64,000 nt of DNA from Pseudomonadota bacterium (GCA_018821535.1 JAHJLV010000016.1:180010-244009); one strand, 5' to 3'; shown: positions 26,438-36,565, counted from the first letter of the stretch. Program-made: numbers and translations. Notes: generated from the sequence alone by a model not told the origin.

Positions 26438-26479
26438 GTTTTATTTCAGTTGATGTATTCTTGAATTAAAAACAATTCC

Positions 26480-28651
26480 CTAACAAAGTCCCATCAATCT
26501 GAAAGCCAGCAGCAGCGTTTTCTGGGAAATCACTTCTTCCCTGGATGCCGGAGCATCCAGCTTCATCCTGGCAAACATGGGTTTTAAGCCTTCTGGAATT
26601 TCATTGGGAAGTGCCTGCATCATTTCAGGAAATTTTGCAGCTTCCGGTGTTTTCGCTTTGGCTCCCAGTATTTTCAATGCACCTGCAACGGCTAGTTCCA
26701 CAGGTTCCATCGGAGGTCCGCACGGAAAATCCGGGAACAGACCCTGTGCCTTGGGTACAGCCATAATCTTAACCAGCTTTTCAGGGGTGTTGTGCTTATA
26801 TTTTTCAGGAATTTCGTAATCCTGCGGCACCTTTTTATATTTTTTCGCCTCTGCCAGCAGTTCTTCCTGGAATCTGGAGTCAGTGACCTTGAGCAGCTCC
26901 ATGATGACATCCTTATCTCTCAGGCCGCGAATATTGGCAATACCATATTCAGTGACCACGATATCCTTAAGGTGTCTGGGGATCGTGGTGTGCCCGTAAT
27001 TGTATATGATGTTGGAAAGCACTTTTGTGCCTTCGGTCCGGGTGCTTTTGATCATCATCACACAACGCCCGTCCTTCAATGCATGGGCCATGGAAACAAA
27101 ATTGTACTGCCCCCCCACACCACTGACAACCGTACCGTCTTCAAGACCGTCTGAAACAATTGCACCCAGAAGGGTTACCTTCATGCCGGTATTACAGAAA
27201 CGACCATTTTTGCGCTCAAGTGCTCGGAGCTCTTCACCGCCATAAAGCTGGTTGGCAACCTCCACACCGGTCATCTCAAACTGCATGCGTTCTTCATCGG
27301 AAATTTCGTTCAAAAAATCATAAAAATCCTGGGGTCCAAGGAAAAAACCACCGGTCAGCACCACGCCGTTTTTCAGTTTGTCACCCAGGCAATTCTCACT
27401 GACCGCTTTCAGATTGTTCTCATCTGCCAGCAATGCAGAATAACGGGTGCTGCCGTCAACAATCTGACCATTGTCATAGCTTAAGCTTTCTTTTAAAACA
27501 CCGAATTTTTGAAGCACGTCAAACTCTTTGTGTGTCAGATAAGGGTGCAGGCCCTCATTTTCAATCAAAAGGGAAAGAATATTTTTTGGAATGTCTTCCT
27601 TGAGTTTGCCGTCATTGATCAGCTTCATTATCCCGACATGATGATAGACTTTCCGTTTGACCACACCGTTTCTGTAAAGCTGCAAAAAACCATCCACCAG
27701 CATCTCGGTTGAACCATAAATACCGTCTTCAAAAACATCAATACCACCGACCTCATCAATCAGGTCTTTATATTCTTCATAAACACCGCTGTCATTGAGC
27801 AGTTTTTTATAGGCGTCATTTTTATTGTGTCTGATATTCAGACCATATGCAATGGAATCACCCAGCGCACCGATACCGATCTGAAGAGTTCCTGAATCCT
27901 TGATCAGCGTGGAAACATGAAGACCAATCATAAATTCCGGAACACTGACAGCCATTCTCGGCGTTGCAAACAGGGGATGATACGCGTCCGGATCATCTAT
28001 CAGTATGTCATATTCTTCAGGTTTCAGGACAGCATCACCGAACATGAACGGCAGATAGCTGTTCACCATACCGATATTCAATGTTTTGATTCCTTCCTTT
28101 TTCATCTCCTGAAACCCCCTGATTGCCTCAAGAGAAGTGTCTGCGTTGCAGCTGCAGGAATAGACAAGCCCGTCCCCGGTCTGTCTTTTTGCTATTGAAT
28201 GCGCAAAAACACGGTTACCAACGCTGTTGATATCACGAACAGAATGGGTATAATTGCTGCTCATGTAATCCTGCTGCATTCTTTCCATGCCCTTGGTAGA
28301 CCCTGCCTTGGCATAGGATTCACTGATACTGACCCTGTCCGGCAGGGTCCCTGCCCGAAGATCTGTCTGGTAATCCAGGTCAGGCACGCCTTTCCACTGA
28401 CGCTCAGCAAAAGGAGTTATCAGGCGTGCTTCAAGATCGCTTTTTGGAATGGGTTTTTCAAAAGACAGGGCGGTAAAAATAGTGAGGGTGAGTGAGGCAT
28501 CTGCTTTTACCCGGTTATATAAGGTATTGATAAGTTTTGTCGGTTTGCCGAGTCCCAGCGGCATCCCGATTGACAGATTGGGACCGAATTCTTTGATAAT
28601 ATAGTCAACGGTTTGTTCTACGGTTAAATATTGTGGTTTTCCATTGCTCAT
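26480..28651 (-). CDS. Acetyl-CoA hydrolase/CoA-transferase family protein (long form)
   Basis: 723 residues, about 200 more than the usual 430-550 of acetyl-CoA hydrolase/succinyl-CoA:acetate CoA-transferases. The family's C-terminal features are present: GVEVANQLYGGEEL, NTGMKVTLLGAI and GVGGQYNFVSMAHALKDGRCVMM, the glycine loop of the CoA pocket, then TTIPRHLKDIVVTEYGIANIRG. Members exchange or hydrolyse CoA thioesters through a glutamyl-CoA intermediate. The long middle (about 280-430) and a C-terminal tail of about 70 residues are extra. No other CoA gene is directly adjacent, but an acyl-CoA dehydrogenase lies upstream on the same strand, separated by a 344-bp gap that probably holds this gene's own promoter. 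Confidence 0.82.
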   Translation of the reverse strand: MSNGKPQYLTVEQTVDYIIKEFGPNLSIGMPLGLGKPTKLINTLYNRVKADASLTLTIFTALSFEKPIPKSDLEARLITPFAERQWKGVPDLDYQTDLRAGTLPDRVSISESYAKAGSTKGMERMQQDYMSSNYTHSVRDINSVGNRVFAHSIAKRQTGDGLVYSCSCNADTSLEAIRGFQEMKKEGIKTLNIGMVNSYLPFMFGDAVLKPEEYDILIDDPDAYHPLFATPRMAVSVPEFMIGLHVSTLIKDSGTLQIGIGALGDSIAYGLNIRHNKNDAYKKLLNDSGVYEEYKDLIDEVGGIDVFEDGIYGSTEMLVDGFLQLYRNGVVKRKVYHHVGIMKLINDGKLKEDIPKNILSLLIENEGLHPYLTHKEFDVLQKFGVLKESLSYDNGQIVDGSTRYSALLADENNLKAVSENCLGDKLKNGVVLTGGFFLGPQDFYDFLNEISDEERMQFEMTGVEVANQLYGGEELRALERKNGRFCNTGMKVTLLGAIVSDGLEDGTVVSGVGGQYNFVSMAHALKDGRCVMMIKSTRTEGTKVLSNIIYNYGHTTIPRHLKDIVVTEYGIANIRGLRDKDVIMELLKVTDSRFQEELLAEAKKYKKVPQDYEIPEKYKHNTPEKLVKIMAVPKAQGLFPDFPCGPPMEPVELAVAGALKILGAKAKTPEAAKFPEMMQALPNEIPEGLKPMFARMKLDAPASREEVISQKTLLLAFRLMGLC

Positions 28652-28995
28652 GGCAGATCGTCCTTCATTAAAATTTTTTAATTAACCGCCGGCAAGCTTT
28701 ATCTTATTTCAATGCCGACACACCCAGCAAAATATTTTCCTGTGTTTCCTTATGTTCAATCAAAGTCCTCTGATTCAAAAACACCTAAAAATTTAACAAG
28801 TACCCGTATAACAAATGGATTTTACTGTCAATAAAAAACCGGGAAGATGAGCTGTGGATTTTTCGGCAAAAATGAGCACTTATGCTGAAAATAGCAACAA
28901 AGACTTGTGTTGGCAGGATTATTGTGAGTGTATATTATGCGTAAATAATAACACTGTTTACATGAATGACGTTAATTAACTTTTTTAATCGAAAT
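28652..28995. other. 344-bp intergenic region, probably promoter and leader of the CoA-transferase gene
   Basis: AT-rich sequence with no reading frame I would accept, no tRNA and no clear terminator. It must contain the promoter of the minus-strand gene that starts at 28651 and the 3' end signals of the acyl-CoA dehydrogenase. I see no repeat longer than a few bases. Confidence 0.5.
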
Positions 28996-30132
28996 TTAAA
29001 ATATCTGGTTGGAAATCACCATGCGCTGGATTTCACTGGTTCCCTCATAAATGGTAAACACCCGTGCATCCCTGTAAAATCTTTCCACATCATACTCTTT
29101 GGTGAATCCGTAACCGCCGTGTATCTGAACAGCTCTGGCCACCACATCATTGACCATCTCGGAAGCAAACAGCTTGGCAATGGCAGCTTCTTTTGTATAT
29201 TTTTCGCCCCGGTCCTTTAAGGATGCAGCGCTGAAAACCAGTTGTCTGGCCGCCTCAATCCCGGTGGCCATATCCGCAATCTGAAACCGGATGGCCTGGT
29301 GCTTTGAAATGGATATGCCAAACTGTTTTCGCTGTTTAGCATATTTTACGGAGGCATCAAAGGCGGCCATGGCAACCCCGCAGGACTGGGCAGCAATACC
29401 GATCCTGCCGCTGTCCAGCCCTGTCATGGCAATCTTGAAACCGTCCCCGGGTTTTCCGATCATCCGGGACATTGGCACCCTGCAGTTATCCAGAATAATA
29501 TCCGTGGTATCTGACGCTCTGAGTCCCATTTTGTCTTCCGTGCGCCCGACGATCAGCCCCGGCGTATCCTTGGGAATAATGAAGCAGCTGATCCCTTTAT
29601 GTCCTTTTTGTTCATCGGTTTTTGCTGTAACCAGAACAACCCTGGAATTTTTACCCGAGGTGATAAACCGTTTGGTGCCGTTTAAAATATAACCGTCGCC
29701 GTCTTTGACTGCCGTGGTCTGCTGGCTGACCGGATCAGAACCTGCCGCAGGTTCTGTCAACGCAAATGCCCCGATCATTTTTCCCGAAGCCAGAGGAACC
29801 AGATAGTCGATTTTCTGTTTTTCAGTGCCGAATTTGTAAAGGGTTTCACAGACAATGGAATTTTGAACCGACATGACTACAGCAGTTGATGCACATGAAT
29901 AGGCGATTTCCATCAAAGCAAGCAGATAAGAGGTGGCATCGGTACCTTCCCCGCCATATTCAGCAGGAATCATCATTCCCATCATTCCAAGCTCACCCAT
30001 CCGGTTTAAAATCTCTGCAGGAAATTCTTTGGTCTGATCTCTATGAGATGCAGCCGGGGCGATCATTTTACGTGAAAATTCCCGGGCTGTATTCCGGATC
30101 ATTGTCTGTTCATCCGTCAGTTTAAACATCAT
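28996..30132 (-). CDS. Acyl-CoA dehydrogenase
   Basis: 378 residues, the normal length of a short/medium-chain acyl-CoA dehydrogenase. It has the N-terminal helical domain, the FAD/substrate signatures LTEPAAGSDP and RFITSG, and the C-terminal IHGGYGFTKEYDVERFYRDARVFTIYEGTSEIQ, with the catalytic Glu in YEGTSE. It oxidises an acyl-CoA to the 2-enoyl-CoA and passes electrons to ETF; no etf genes are in the window. ATG 30132 (ATG ATG) follows GGGGTGG; a longer start at 30186 would overlap ilvE. The branched-chain aminotransferase ends 16 bp upstream, so a branched acyl-CoA from amino acid breakdown is a plausible substrate (inference). Confidence 0.92.
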   Translation of the reverse strand: MMFKLTDEQTMIRNTAREFSRKMIAPAASHRDQTKEFPAEILNRMGELGMMGMMIPAEYGGEGTDATSYLLALMEIAYSCASTAVVMSVQNSIVCETLYKFGTEKQKIDYLVPLASGKMIGAFALTEPAAGSDPVSQQTTAVKDGDGYILNGTKRFITSGKNSRVVLVTAKTDEQKGHKGISCFIIPKDTPGLIVGRTEDKMGLRASDTTDIILDNCRVPMSRMIGKPGDGFKIAMTGLDSGRIGIAAQSCGVAMAAFDASVKYAKQRKQFGISISKHQAIRFQIADMATGIEAARQLVFSAASLKDRGEKYTKEAAIAKLFASEMVNDVVARAVQIHGGYGFTKEYDVERFYRDARVFTIYEGTSEIQRMVISNQIF

Positions 30133-30148
30133 GCCACCCCGCAGCTGA

Positions 30149-31213
30149 TTAATCCACCATGCAGACCCATTTTTCAGTATCCTCATCTATCCCGTACTGG
30201 ATATGGGTCAGTGCATCATAAAATTTCATGGCTGTTTTTCCGGGTCTGCCATCACCGATATGTATTATTTTATCCCCGTACCGGATCTCTCCGACAGGTG
30301 ATACAACCGCAGCAGTTCCGGTGCCGAATACCTCACTGAGCGTTCCTTTGTCATGGGCCGCAAAGATTTCATCCATACTGATTTTTCTCTGGGATATATT
30401 CATGCCCCATTTTTGCGCCAGCTGAATGACAGAATCCCGGGTAATCCCGGCAAGGATACTTCCATTCAACACCGGGGTAATGATTTCATCATCGATAATG
30501 AAAAAGATATTCATGGCCCCGACTTCTTCTACATATTTTCTTTCAATGGCATCCAGCCAGAGCACCTGGGCATAGCCCTGTTTTTTTGCTTTTTCAGAAG
30601 CGATCAGGCTTGCCGCATAGTTTCCGGCAGTTTTAAATTGACCCACTCCTCCTCTGACCGAGCGGACATGATCTTTGGCAACCCATATTTTAACCGGATT
30701 CAGCCCCTCTGCATAATAGGCCCCCACAGGAGAAAGAATAATAAAAAATTTATATGTATAGGATGCCCTTACGCCTAAAAACGGATCTGTTGCAATAATC
30801 GAAGGTCTCACATACAAGGAAGTGCCCAGGGTTTCCGGAATCCATTTTTCCTCTATTTTAATCAGCTTTTTCATGGCCTCAAGAACAAACTGCTCATCAA
30901 TCTGAGGAATACACATGCCGCCGGCAGAAATATTCATCCGTTTAAAATTATCCCAGGGTCTGAAAAGACAGATTTTTTTATCCGGGGTTTTATAGGCTTT
31001 AAGCCCCTCAAAAATCGCCTGGCCATAATGCAGCACCATGGAAGACGGTGGAAGTGAAAAGCTTGAATACGGTTTGATTTCCGGATCATGCCACCCTTTG
31101 CCTTCGGTATAATCCATAACAAACATATGATCTGTAAACAACTGGCCGAAACCGAGCTCTGAATCCTTTGGCCGTGTTCTGTTCGTCGGGGCCAGAGTGA
31201 CCTTTATTTTCAT
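30149..31213 (-). CDS. ilvE: Branched-chain amino acid aminotransferase
   Basis: 354 residues, a class IV PLP aminotransferase of the larger BCAT2/IlvE type. It interconverts Leu, Ile and Val with their 2-oxo acids using glutamate/2-oxoglutarate. The Schiff-base Lys is K194 in GVGQFKTAGNY. Other signatures are LHYGQAIFEGLKAY, FRPWDNFKRMN, LYVRPSIIATD and EVGAMNIFFI, with the TGTAAVVSPVG phosphate loop near the end. The ATG at 31213 has an excellent GGAGG; a start at 31291 would add 26 residues and is rejected. It is followed after 16 bp by the acyl-CoA dehydrogenase and faces a membrane-protein gene across a shared promoter region. Confidence 0.94.
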   Translation of the reverse strand: MKIKVTLAPTNRTRPKDSELGFGQLFTDHMFVMDYTEGKGWHDPEIKPYSSFSLPPSSMVLHYGQAIFEGLKAYKTPDKKICLFRPWDNFKRMNISAGGMCIPQIDEQFVLEAMKKLIKIEEKWIPETLGTSLYVRPSIIATDPFLGVRASYTYKFFIILSPVGAYYAEGLNPVKIWVAKDHVRSVRGGVGQFKTAGNYAASLIASEKAKKQGYAQVLWLDAIERKYVEEVGAMNIFFIIDDEIITPVLNGSILAGITRDSVIQLAQKWGMNISQRKISMDEIFAAHDKGTLSEVFGTGTAAVVSPVGEIRYGDKIIHIGDGRPGKTAMKFYDALTHIQYGIDEDTEKWVCMVD

Positions 31214-31262
31214 TCTTTCCTCCATAAGTAGAATATTCAAATTACCATTTGTATCCGCAAAA

Positions 31263-31343
31263 ATATGTGCGATAAACCTGTTTTTTGTCAAGACAATTAT
31301 TTTCTTTGTATTGACGAATCCATTTTTTTTTGGATAGTATACT
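31263..31343. promoter_or_regulatory. Divergent promoters of ilvE and the membrane-protein gene
   Basis: Minus strand: TTGACA (31291-31286), 17 nt, then ACATAT (31268-31263), directed at ilvE. Plus strand: TTGACG (31311-31316), about 18 nt, then TAGTAT (31335-31340), directed at the membrane protein. Hexamer matching only. Confidence 0.5.
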
Positions 31344-31391
31344 AAAATTATTTAACCCATGAAGCAAAGAAAAAACACAAAGAGAAAAAGC

Positions 31392-31940
31392 ATGGATATA
31401 AAATATCACATTGAAACTGCATGGACGCATAGTATTCATAATCTTCTGCCGGTGGCCCTTTTAAGCCTTGTTGCCGCAGCCGTCAGTATCTTCTCTTTAG
31501 GTATTCTGGCCCCGGTTGTTTTTGCAGGCTATACTCATTCGCTTTTCCAGCTTTTAAAATTTAACAGGGAACCCCGACCGGGAGATGTTTTTTCTCAGAT
31601 TCACCTGTTTTTCCCTTTGCTTTTATTCTGGGTCGTCATCCTGATCATCACGTTTATCGGATTTACCCTGCTGATCATTCCTGGCATTATTTTTTCAGTC
31701 ATTATCGGTTATATCGGTCTGTATATCATTCCCGTCATGGTGGATAAACAATATGGACTGATTGACGCTATCCAGAAAAGCATCTCTATTGTCACCCATT
31801 CCCAGAAAGCGGATCATTTTATCATTTTTATTATTTTTACAGCCCTTACCATAGCCGGAAGCGCTTCTTTCCTGGGATTTCTCCTTATTCAACCCTTTGC
31901 CACCCTGTTTTTACTGTCTGCATATGAACACACAATTTAA
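31392..31940 (+). CDS. Small integral membrane protein, YciC/DUF975-like
   Basis: About 182 residues with four or five strongly hydrophobic segments (roughly 18-45, 75-100, 100-120, 145-175) and a short conserved-looking ISIVTHSQKADHF loop. It resembles polytopic YciC/GDPD-membrane-domain proteins, but I cannot assign a function. The ATG at 31392 has a purine-rich leader; another in-frame ATG at 31359 is less supported. Its 3' end overlaps the next radical SAM gene by 17 bp, so the two are probably coupled. Confidence 0.7.
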   Translation: MDIKYHIETAWTHSIHNLLPVALLSLVAAAVSIFSLGILAPVVFAGYTHSLFQLLKFNREPRPGDVFSQIHLFFPLLLFWVVILIITFIGFTLLIIPGIIFSVIIGYIGLYIIPVMVDKQYGLIDAIQKSISIVTHSQKADHFIIFIIFTALTIAGSASFLGFLLIQPFATLFLLSAYEHTI

Positions 31941-32952
31941 ATCCTTTGAAACCGGCATTTACCGGCCACCAAGCGAAGGTGGCAGTTCATCACTTCTGGT
32001 GAGACTGACCCGCAACTGTCCGTGGAACCACTGCACCTTCTGCGCCATGTATAAAGAAGAAAAATTCCAGCTACGCACCCCTGAAGAAATTATTCAGGAT
32101 ATTGATGCCATGCATGCTATCTATCTTCAGATTCAGGACATTGCCGACGATACAAACCCTGAAGGCCGGATTACACATGAAGCGGTCAGAATATTCATTC
32201 GAAGGACACCGGAATTAAGTTTTCATCAGGGCATATCCATGCTTGTTGAATGGATGCTGGCCGGAGGAAAAACCGTATTTCTGCAGGATGCTGACAGCCT
32301 CATCATGAAGACCGATCATATGATCCAGGTGCTGACCTATCTTAAAGCCTGTTTTCCGAAAATCGAAAGAATCACCACTTACGCCCGCTCAAAAACTATT
32401 GCAAAAAAACCTGCTGCAGATCTTGAAAAAATCAGAAAAGCCGGGCTCAACCGGGTTCACATCGGGCTTGAAACCGGGGACAGGGAGTTGCTCAAAGCCG
32501 TTAAAAAAGGTGCCACCCCGGAAGATCACATCAAGGGCGGCATTAAAGCGCTTGAAGCAGGCTTCCAGGTATCTGAATACTGGATGCCGGGATTAGGGTG
32601 CAGATCCCAGTCTGAAAACCATGCCCTGAACACGGCAGATGTATTAAATAAAATCAACCCCCATTTTATCAGATCCCGGCCTTTTCATCCCTATCCAGGC
32701 ACAGACTTCTACGAAAAAGCAGTAAGGAATCAACTGGACCTGCTTTCCCCGAAGGAACTGCTCATGGAAATCAAACAGACGATTCAGGCACTGAAGGTAA
32801 CCTCCCGGGTGTGTTTTGACCATGCTGCAAACGGGTGGGCTGGTCCGGACGGCATGCTTTTACTCAGCCAGAGCTATGAAGGGTATAAATTTCCGGAAGA
32901 AAAAAACAGACTGCTTGATTTGATTGAAACCGGTATCCGGCATTATTCATGA
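31924..32952 (+). CDS. Radical SAM protein with Cx4Cx2C cluster motif
   Basis: 342 residues. A radical SAM domain starts with LVRLTRNCPWNHCTFC: C32-x4-C37-x2-C40, a longer spacing than the usual Cx3Cx2C. Further signs are FLQDADSLI and RVHIGLETGDRELLKAVKKGAT, as in Elp3/HemN-like barrels, and the end resembles the family of TRNCPW radical SAM proteins often annotated only as such. The substrate is unknown. ATG 31924 lies within the end of the membrane-protein gene. The 3' end overlaps the convergent MBL hydrolase gene by 10 bp. Confidence 0.82.
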   Translation: MNTQFKSFETGIYRPPSEGGSSSLLVRLTRNCPWNHCTFCAMYKEEKFQLRTPEEIIQDIDAMHAIYLQIQDIADDTNPEGRITHEAVRIFIRRTPELSFHQGISMLVEWMLAGGKTVFLQDADSLIMKTDHMIQVLTYLKACFPKIERITTYARSKTIAKKPAADLEKIRKAGLNRVHIGLETGDRELLKAVKKGATPEDHIKGGIKALEAGFQVSEYWMPGLGCRSQSENHALNTADVLNKINPHFIRSRPFHPYPGTDFYEKAVRNQLDLLSPKELLMEIKQTIQALKVTSRVCFDHAANGWAGPDGMLLLSQSYEGYKFPEEKNRLLDLIETGIRHYS

Positions 32953-33854
32953 GGTTTATTCATCCTTCTGGATATTGTATTCACCCGCTGCCAGGTATTT
33001 AACAGATATGCGGATTCCGGCTGTTTGGGCCAGGGTCTTGGGTCCCATTCTTCTGCCTTGATCTGTGCCACTGCCCGGTCAATATCCCCTTTTTCCTGAA
33101 TCAGAAATTTTTGGGCCATGGACAGATAATGATTGGCCGCATTGAATGATCTCCTGATATGTTTTGCAGCATCCGCGCCGGTAAAAACCGCATGATGTCC
33201 TCCACACAGAATATCTGTATCCAGTTTTTCAATGGTTTGGATGGAATCCAGATACGCATCGAAATCAACCAGAAATTCCGGCTGGAGGTATCCGCCACTC
33301 TCATAAGTGGCAACCGCTTCTGAAGCCACCAGAATCTTTTGCTCAGGAATGTAATAGGCCATAAAATCCCATGTATGACCCGGAGTGTTTATCACGCTTA
33401 CGCTGACCCCGGAGGATATATCCATGGTCTGACCGGGCTGAACGATCACATCCAGTTCAAAAGGCTCAAAAGGGCTCTCATAAACCGGACCCAGGCACAT
33501 TTCTTTTATCCCTCTGGCAGCTTCATAATTTAAATCTGTCATCAACTTCACCGCATTGGGCTTTGCTAAAATCTCTCCGCATTTTTCAGATCCGGCAATC
33601 TTGAGTTCCGGCCATAATTTTTTAAAATAGCTGGCTGCCCCGATATGATCAAAATGAGAATGGGTTAAAAACAGGTATGACGGCTCCCGGGTTTTTAATA
33701 TTTCTTTTATTCCGGCTTCATATTGTAAGGTAAAAGCGGTGAGCCCTGCATCAAAAAGAATTGGTTTCGGGCCATCCAGAAGATAAACCGGTGTTGCCGA
33801 TGACCCCACAACATACATTTTATCTCCTGCTTTTCCTGTGTTTTGAATTATCAT
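32943..33854 (-). CDS. MBL-fold metallo-hydrolase
   Basis: 303 residues. The metallo-beta-lactamase motif THSHFDH gives H65, H67, D69 and H70, followed by NTPGHTWD (next metal His) and GGHHAVF. Members hydrolyse thioesters, lactones or phosphodiesters in the cytoplasm, often glyoxalase II-like. There is no signal peptide. GGGGAAA precedes the ATG. It converges with the radical SAM gene with a 10-bp overlap and is not part of a clear operon. Confidence 0.88.
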   Translation of the reverse strand: MIIQNTGKAGDKMYVVGSSATPVYLLDGPKPILFDAGLTAFTLQYEAGIKEILKTREPSYLFLTHSHFDHIGAASYFKKLWPELKIAGSEKCGEILAKPNAVKLMTDLNYEAARGIKEMCLGPVYESPFEPFELDVIVQPGQTMDISSGVSVSVINTPGHTWDFMAYYIPEQKILVASEAVATYESGGYLQPEFLVDFDAYLDSIQTIEKLDTDILCGGHHAVFTGADAAKHIRRSFNAANHYLSMAQKFLIQEKGDIDRAVAQIKAEEWDPRPWPKQPESAYLLNTWQRVNTISRRMNKPHE

Positions 33855-33958
33855 TTCAGATTTCCCCTGATAAAAATTAGAATTGTATTCTTCATTAATA
33901 ATTGATATCTGAAAATAACAGATTTTAAAATAAAAATCATATCATCATGGAGCCTGTA

Positions 33959-36565
33959 ATGAAAAAGCCGTCCAGCTCTCGTTCTCTTCGCAAACAATTC
34001 CAGCGCGATTACTTCATTATTTCCGTTATTCTGGTTTTATTTTTTTTCGCACTTCTGATTGGCGGTGCAACCCTTACCCGGAAACATATGACCGGATTAA
34101 TTGCTCAATCCACCCGGGCATTGAATACAGATGCGGAAAAAAATCTGCAGGCCCTGGGAGAAAAAATCATCCAGGCCAAAGCAGGGGATGTGGCCAGACA
34201 GATTGAAATTTATTTCAGGATGAATCCTTTGATGACCATCGAAGAAATGCTTCAGGACCCTTATTTCAAGTCCATTTCACTGCAGAAAGTCGGAACTGCC
34301 GGATACACGGCAGTGTACGAAGCGCCTTCCTGCATCTTCCGTGTCCATCCCGACCCGGAAACCCTGAACAGGGACATGAGCTATCTGAAAGACAAACTGC
34401 CTTCATGGTGGAAGATTGTCGGAGCCACACTTGAAGGAAAGGAAGCCTCGGGATACTATAACTGGATTGATCCGGATAATCAGACCCGTAAAAAATACAT
34501 GACCGTGATGCCGATTGCCATCCCTTTAAATGGTCAGACCATGATGGTGGCGGCCACCTCCTATATTGATGAATTCTCAGCACCGGTCAAACTGATGGAA
34601 ACCAAAGCGCAGAACATTGTCCGCTCCTACCGGCAGTATGTCACCCGTCAGGGGATCGTTTTTTGCATCATTGCCGCAATGATTTCACTGGTCGCATTTT
34701 ATGGCGTCTACCGCCTGGGCACCCGGGCCTCCTTAAAATATATTCTGCCCATCATGCAGCTTGCAGATATCACCAAAGATCTGGGCCGAGGCAAATGGGA
34801 AATATCCGGTCATGAATACATACTGGAAAGAAAAGATGAAATCGGAACCCTGGCAAAAGCTTTGGACCGGATGTCAAATCAGCTCAAAATACTTTTCAGC
34901 AATATCGAAAAAAGAGTCCTTGAACTCCATACAGTGCAAAAAGCGCTCAAAGAGAGTGAAGAACACTATCGGACTTTATATGAAGAATCCAGGCGGGCAG
35001 AAGAATTATATCAATCCTTAATCAATTCCTCAGCAGATGCCATTGCCATTTATGATCTGGAAAGCAGAATCAAATATATCAGCCCGACATTCACAAAAAT
35101 TTTTGGATGGACCCAGGAAGAACTTGTCGGAAAGCCCCTTCATTTTACCCCTGAATCTGAACAGCCCAAAACAAATGAAATTGCCAGAAATGTGATTCAA
35201 AACGGTATTCCCTTTCAGGGGTTTGAAACCCAGCGCATCACCAAAAACGACCAGTTAATCGATATCAGCCTCAGCACCTCCCGTTATGATGATCACAAGG
35301 GAAATCCTGCCGGTGTACTGGTCATCCTCAGGGATATCTCGGAAAAAAAACAGATAGAAGCCCAGCTTCAACATATTGAACGAATGGAAGCCATCGGCAC
35401 TCTGGCAGGAGGTATCGCACACGATTTTAATAATCTGCTCATGGTGATCCAGGGCAATATCACCAAAATCCAGTATGATATAACACCCGAACACCCGAAT
35501 TATAAAGATCTGACCCATATCGAAAAACAGGTCGAGCGTGGCGCTTCATTAACCCGTCAGCTGCTGGGATATGCCAGAAAAGGCCAGTATGAAGTCTGCA
35601 CTGTCAACCTCAACCTGATTATCCGGGAAAACGCACAGACCTTCTGGCGCACCCGGAAAAATATCAGCATCCATTATGATCTGTCCGAAAACCTGTCCCT
35701 GGTGGATGCGGATGCCTCCCAGATCGAACAGGTGCTGATGAATCTTTTTATCAATGCCTCGGATGTCATGCCCGAATCCGGCACTCTTTTTCTCACCACC
35801 CGGAATGTGACACAAGAAGAAATGGTGAATAAACCATACATACCCAAATCCTCAAACTATGTCCTCCTGGAAGTTAAAGACACGGGCACGGGCATGGATC
35901 AGAAAACCATGGAAAAAATATTCAATCCTTTTTTCACCACCAAGGAGATGGGCCGGGGAACCGGACTGGGACTGGCCTCTGCATATGGCATTATCAAGGC
36001 GCATGACGGATATATTGATGTCACCTCCCAAAAAGGCACAGGAACCACATTCCATATTTATCTGCCAATTTCAAAAAAAAGCCCGGGTCCGACACCTGAT
36101 ACCCGGGTACAAACCATCTTCCACGGCACAGAAACCATACTGCTGGTGGATGATGAACCCATTGTGCTGGAAGCCGGGGCAGATATGCTGGATCTTCTCG
36201 GATATACGGTCCTGACTGCTGAGAACGGCAAAAAAGCCATTGATATTTATCAAAACAACAAAGACCGGATTGATCTGGTACTCCTGGACATGATTATGCC
36301 GGATATGGGGGGCGGGATCGTTTTCGACAGACTCAGAGAAATCAATCCGGATGTCTGCATTATTTTATCCAGCGGCTACAGTGTGGAAGGCAAAGCCACC
36401 GACATAATGAATCGGGGATGCAACGGGTTTATACAGAAACCCTATACCATTGAAGCCATTTCAAAAAAAATAAAATCAACCATGAACAGAAGGATGGACG
36501 GAATCTGCCATGAAGACCATGAAAGCGCTGGTAAAAACGAAACCGGAAAAGGGATTATGGCTTGA
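33959..36565 (+). CDS. Membrane hybrid histidine kinase (Cache, HAMP, PAS, receiver)
   Basis: About 868 residues. Membrane segments near 20-43 and 232-252 enclose a periplasmic Cache domain (SWWKIVGATLEGKEASGYYNW, KYMTVMPIA). HAMP (about 260-320), a PAS domain (about 345-465), HisKA with His near 490 (IAHDFNN), HATPase_c (DTGTGM, GTGLGLAS) and a C-terminal receiver (VDDEP, Asp in VLLDMIMPDMGG) follow. The ATG at 33959 has GGAG 7 nt before it; another in-frame ATG at 33947 is less well placed. A stand-alone receiver gene follows after about 80 bp and may be its partner. Confidence 0.88.
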   Translation: MKKPSSSRSLRKQFQRDYFIISVILVLFFFALLIGGATLTRKHMTGLIAQSTRALNTDAEKNLQALGEKIIQAKAGDVARQIEIYFRMNPLMTIEEMLQDPYFKSISLQKVGTAGYTAVYEAPSCIFRVHPDPETLNRDMSYLKDKLPSWWKIVGATLEGKEASGYYNWIDPDNQTRKKYMTVMPIAIPLNGQTMMVAATSYIDEFSAPVKLMETKAQNIVRSYRQYVTRQGIVFCIIAAMISLVAFYGVYRLGTRASLKYILPIMQLADITKDLGRGKWEISGHEYILERKDEIGTLAKALDRMSNQLKILFSNIEKRVLELHTVQKALKESEEHYRTLYEESRRAEELYQSLINSSADAIAIYDLESRIKYISPTFTKIFGWTQEELVGKPLHFTPESEQPKTNEIARNVIQNGIPFQGFETQRITKNDQLIDISLSTSRYDDHKGNPAGVLVILRDISEKKQIEAQLQHIERMEAIGTLAGGIAHDFNNLLMVIQGNITKIQYDITPEHPNYKDLTHIEKQVERGASLTRQLLGYARKGQYEVCTVNLNLIIRENAQTFWRTRKNISIHYDLSENLSLVDADASQIEQVLMNLFINASDVMPESGTLFLTTRNVTQEEMVNKPYIPKSSNYVLLEVKDTGTGMDQKTMEKIFNPFFTTKEMGRGTGLGLASAYGIIKAHDGYIDVTSQKGTGTTFHIYLPISKKSPGPTPDTRVQTIFHGTETILLVDDEPIVLEAGADMLDLLGYTVLTAENGKKAIDIYQNNKDRIDLVLLDMIMPDMGGGIVFDRLREINPDVCIILSSGYSVEGKATDIMNRGCNGFIQKPYTIEAISKKIKSTMNRRMDGICHEDHESAGKNETGKGIMA

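Noticed and set aside
28911..28926. Sigma-54-like promoter (TGGCAG-N5-TTGTG) on the plus strand
   Set aside because: Two consensus bases differ and no plus-strand gene lies downstream.
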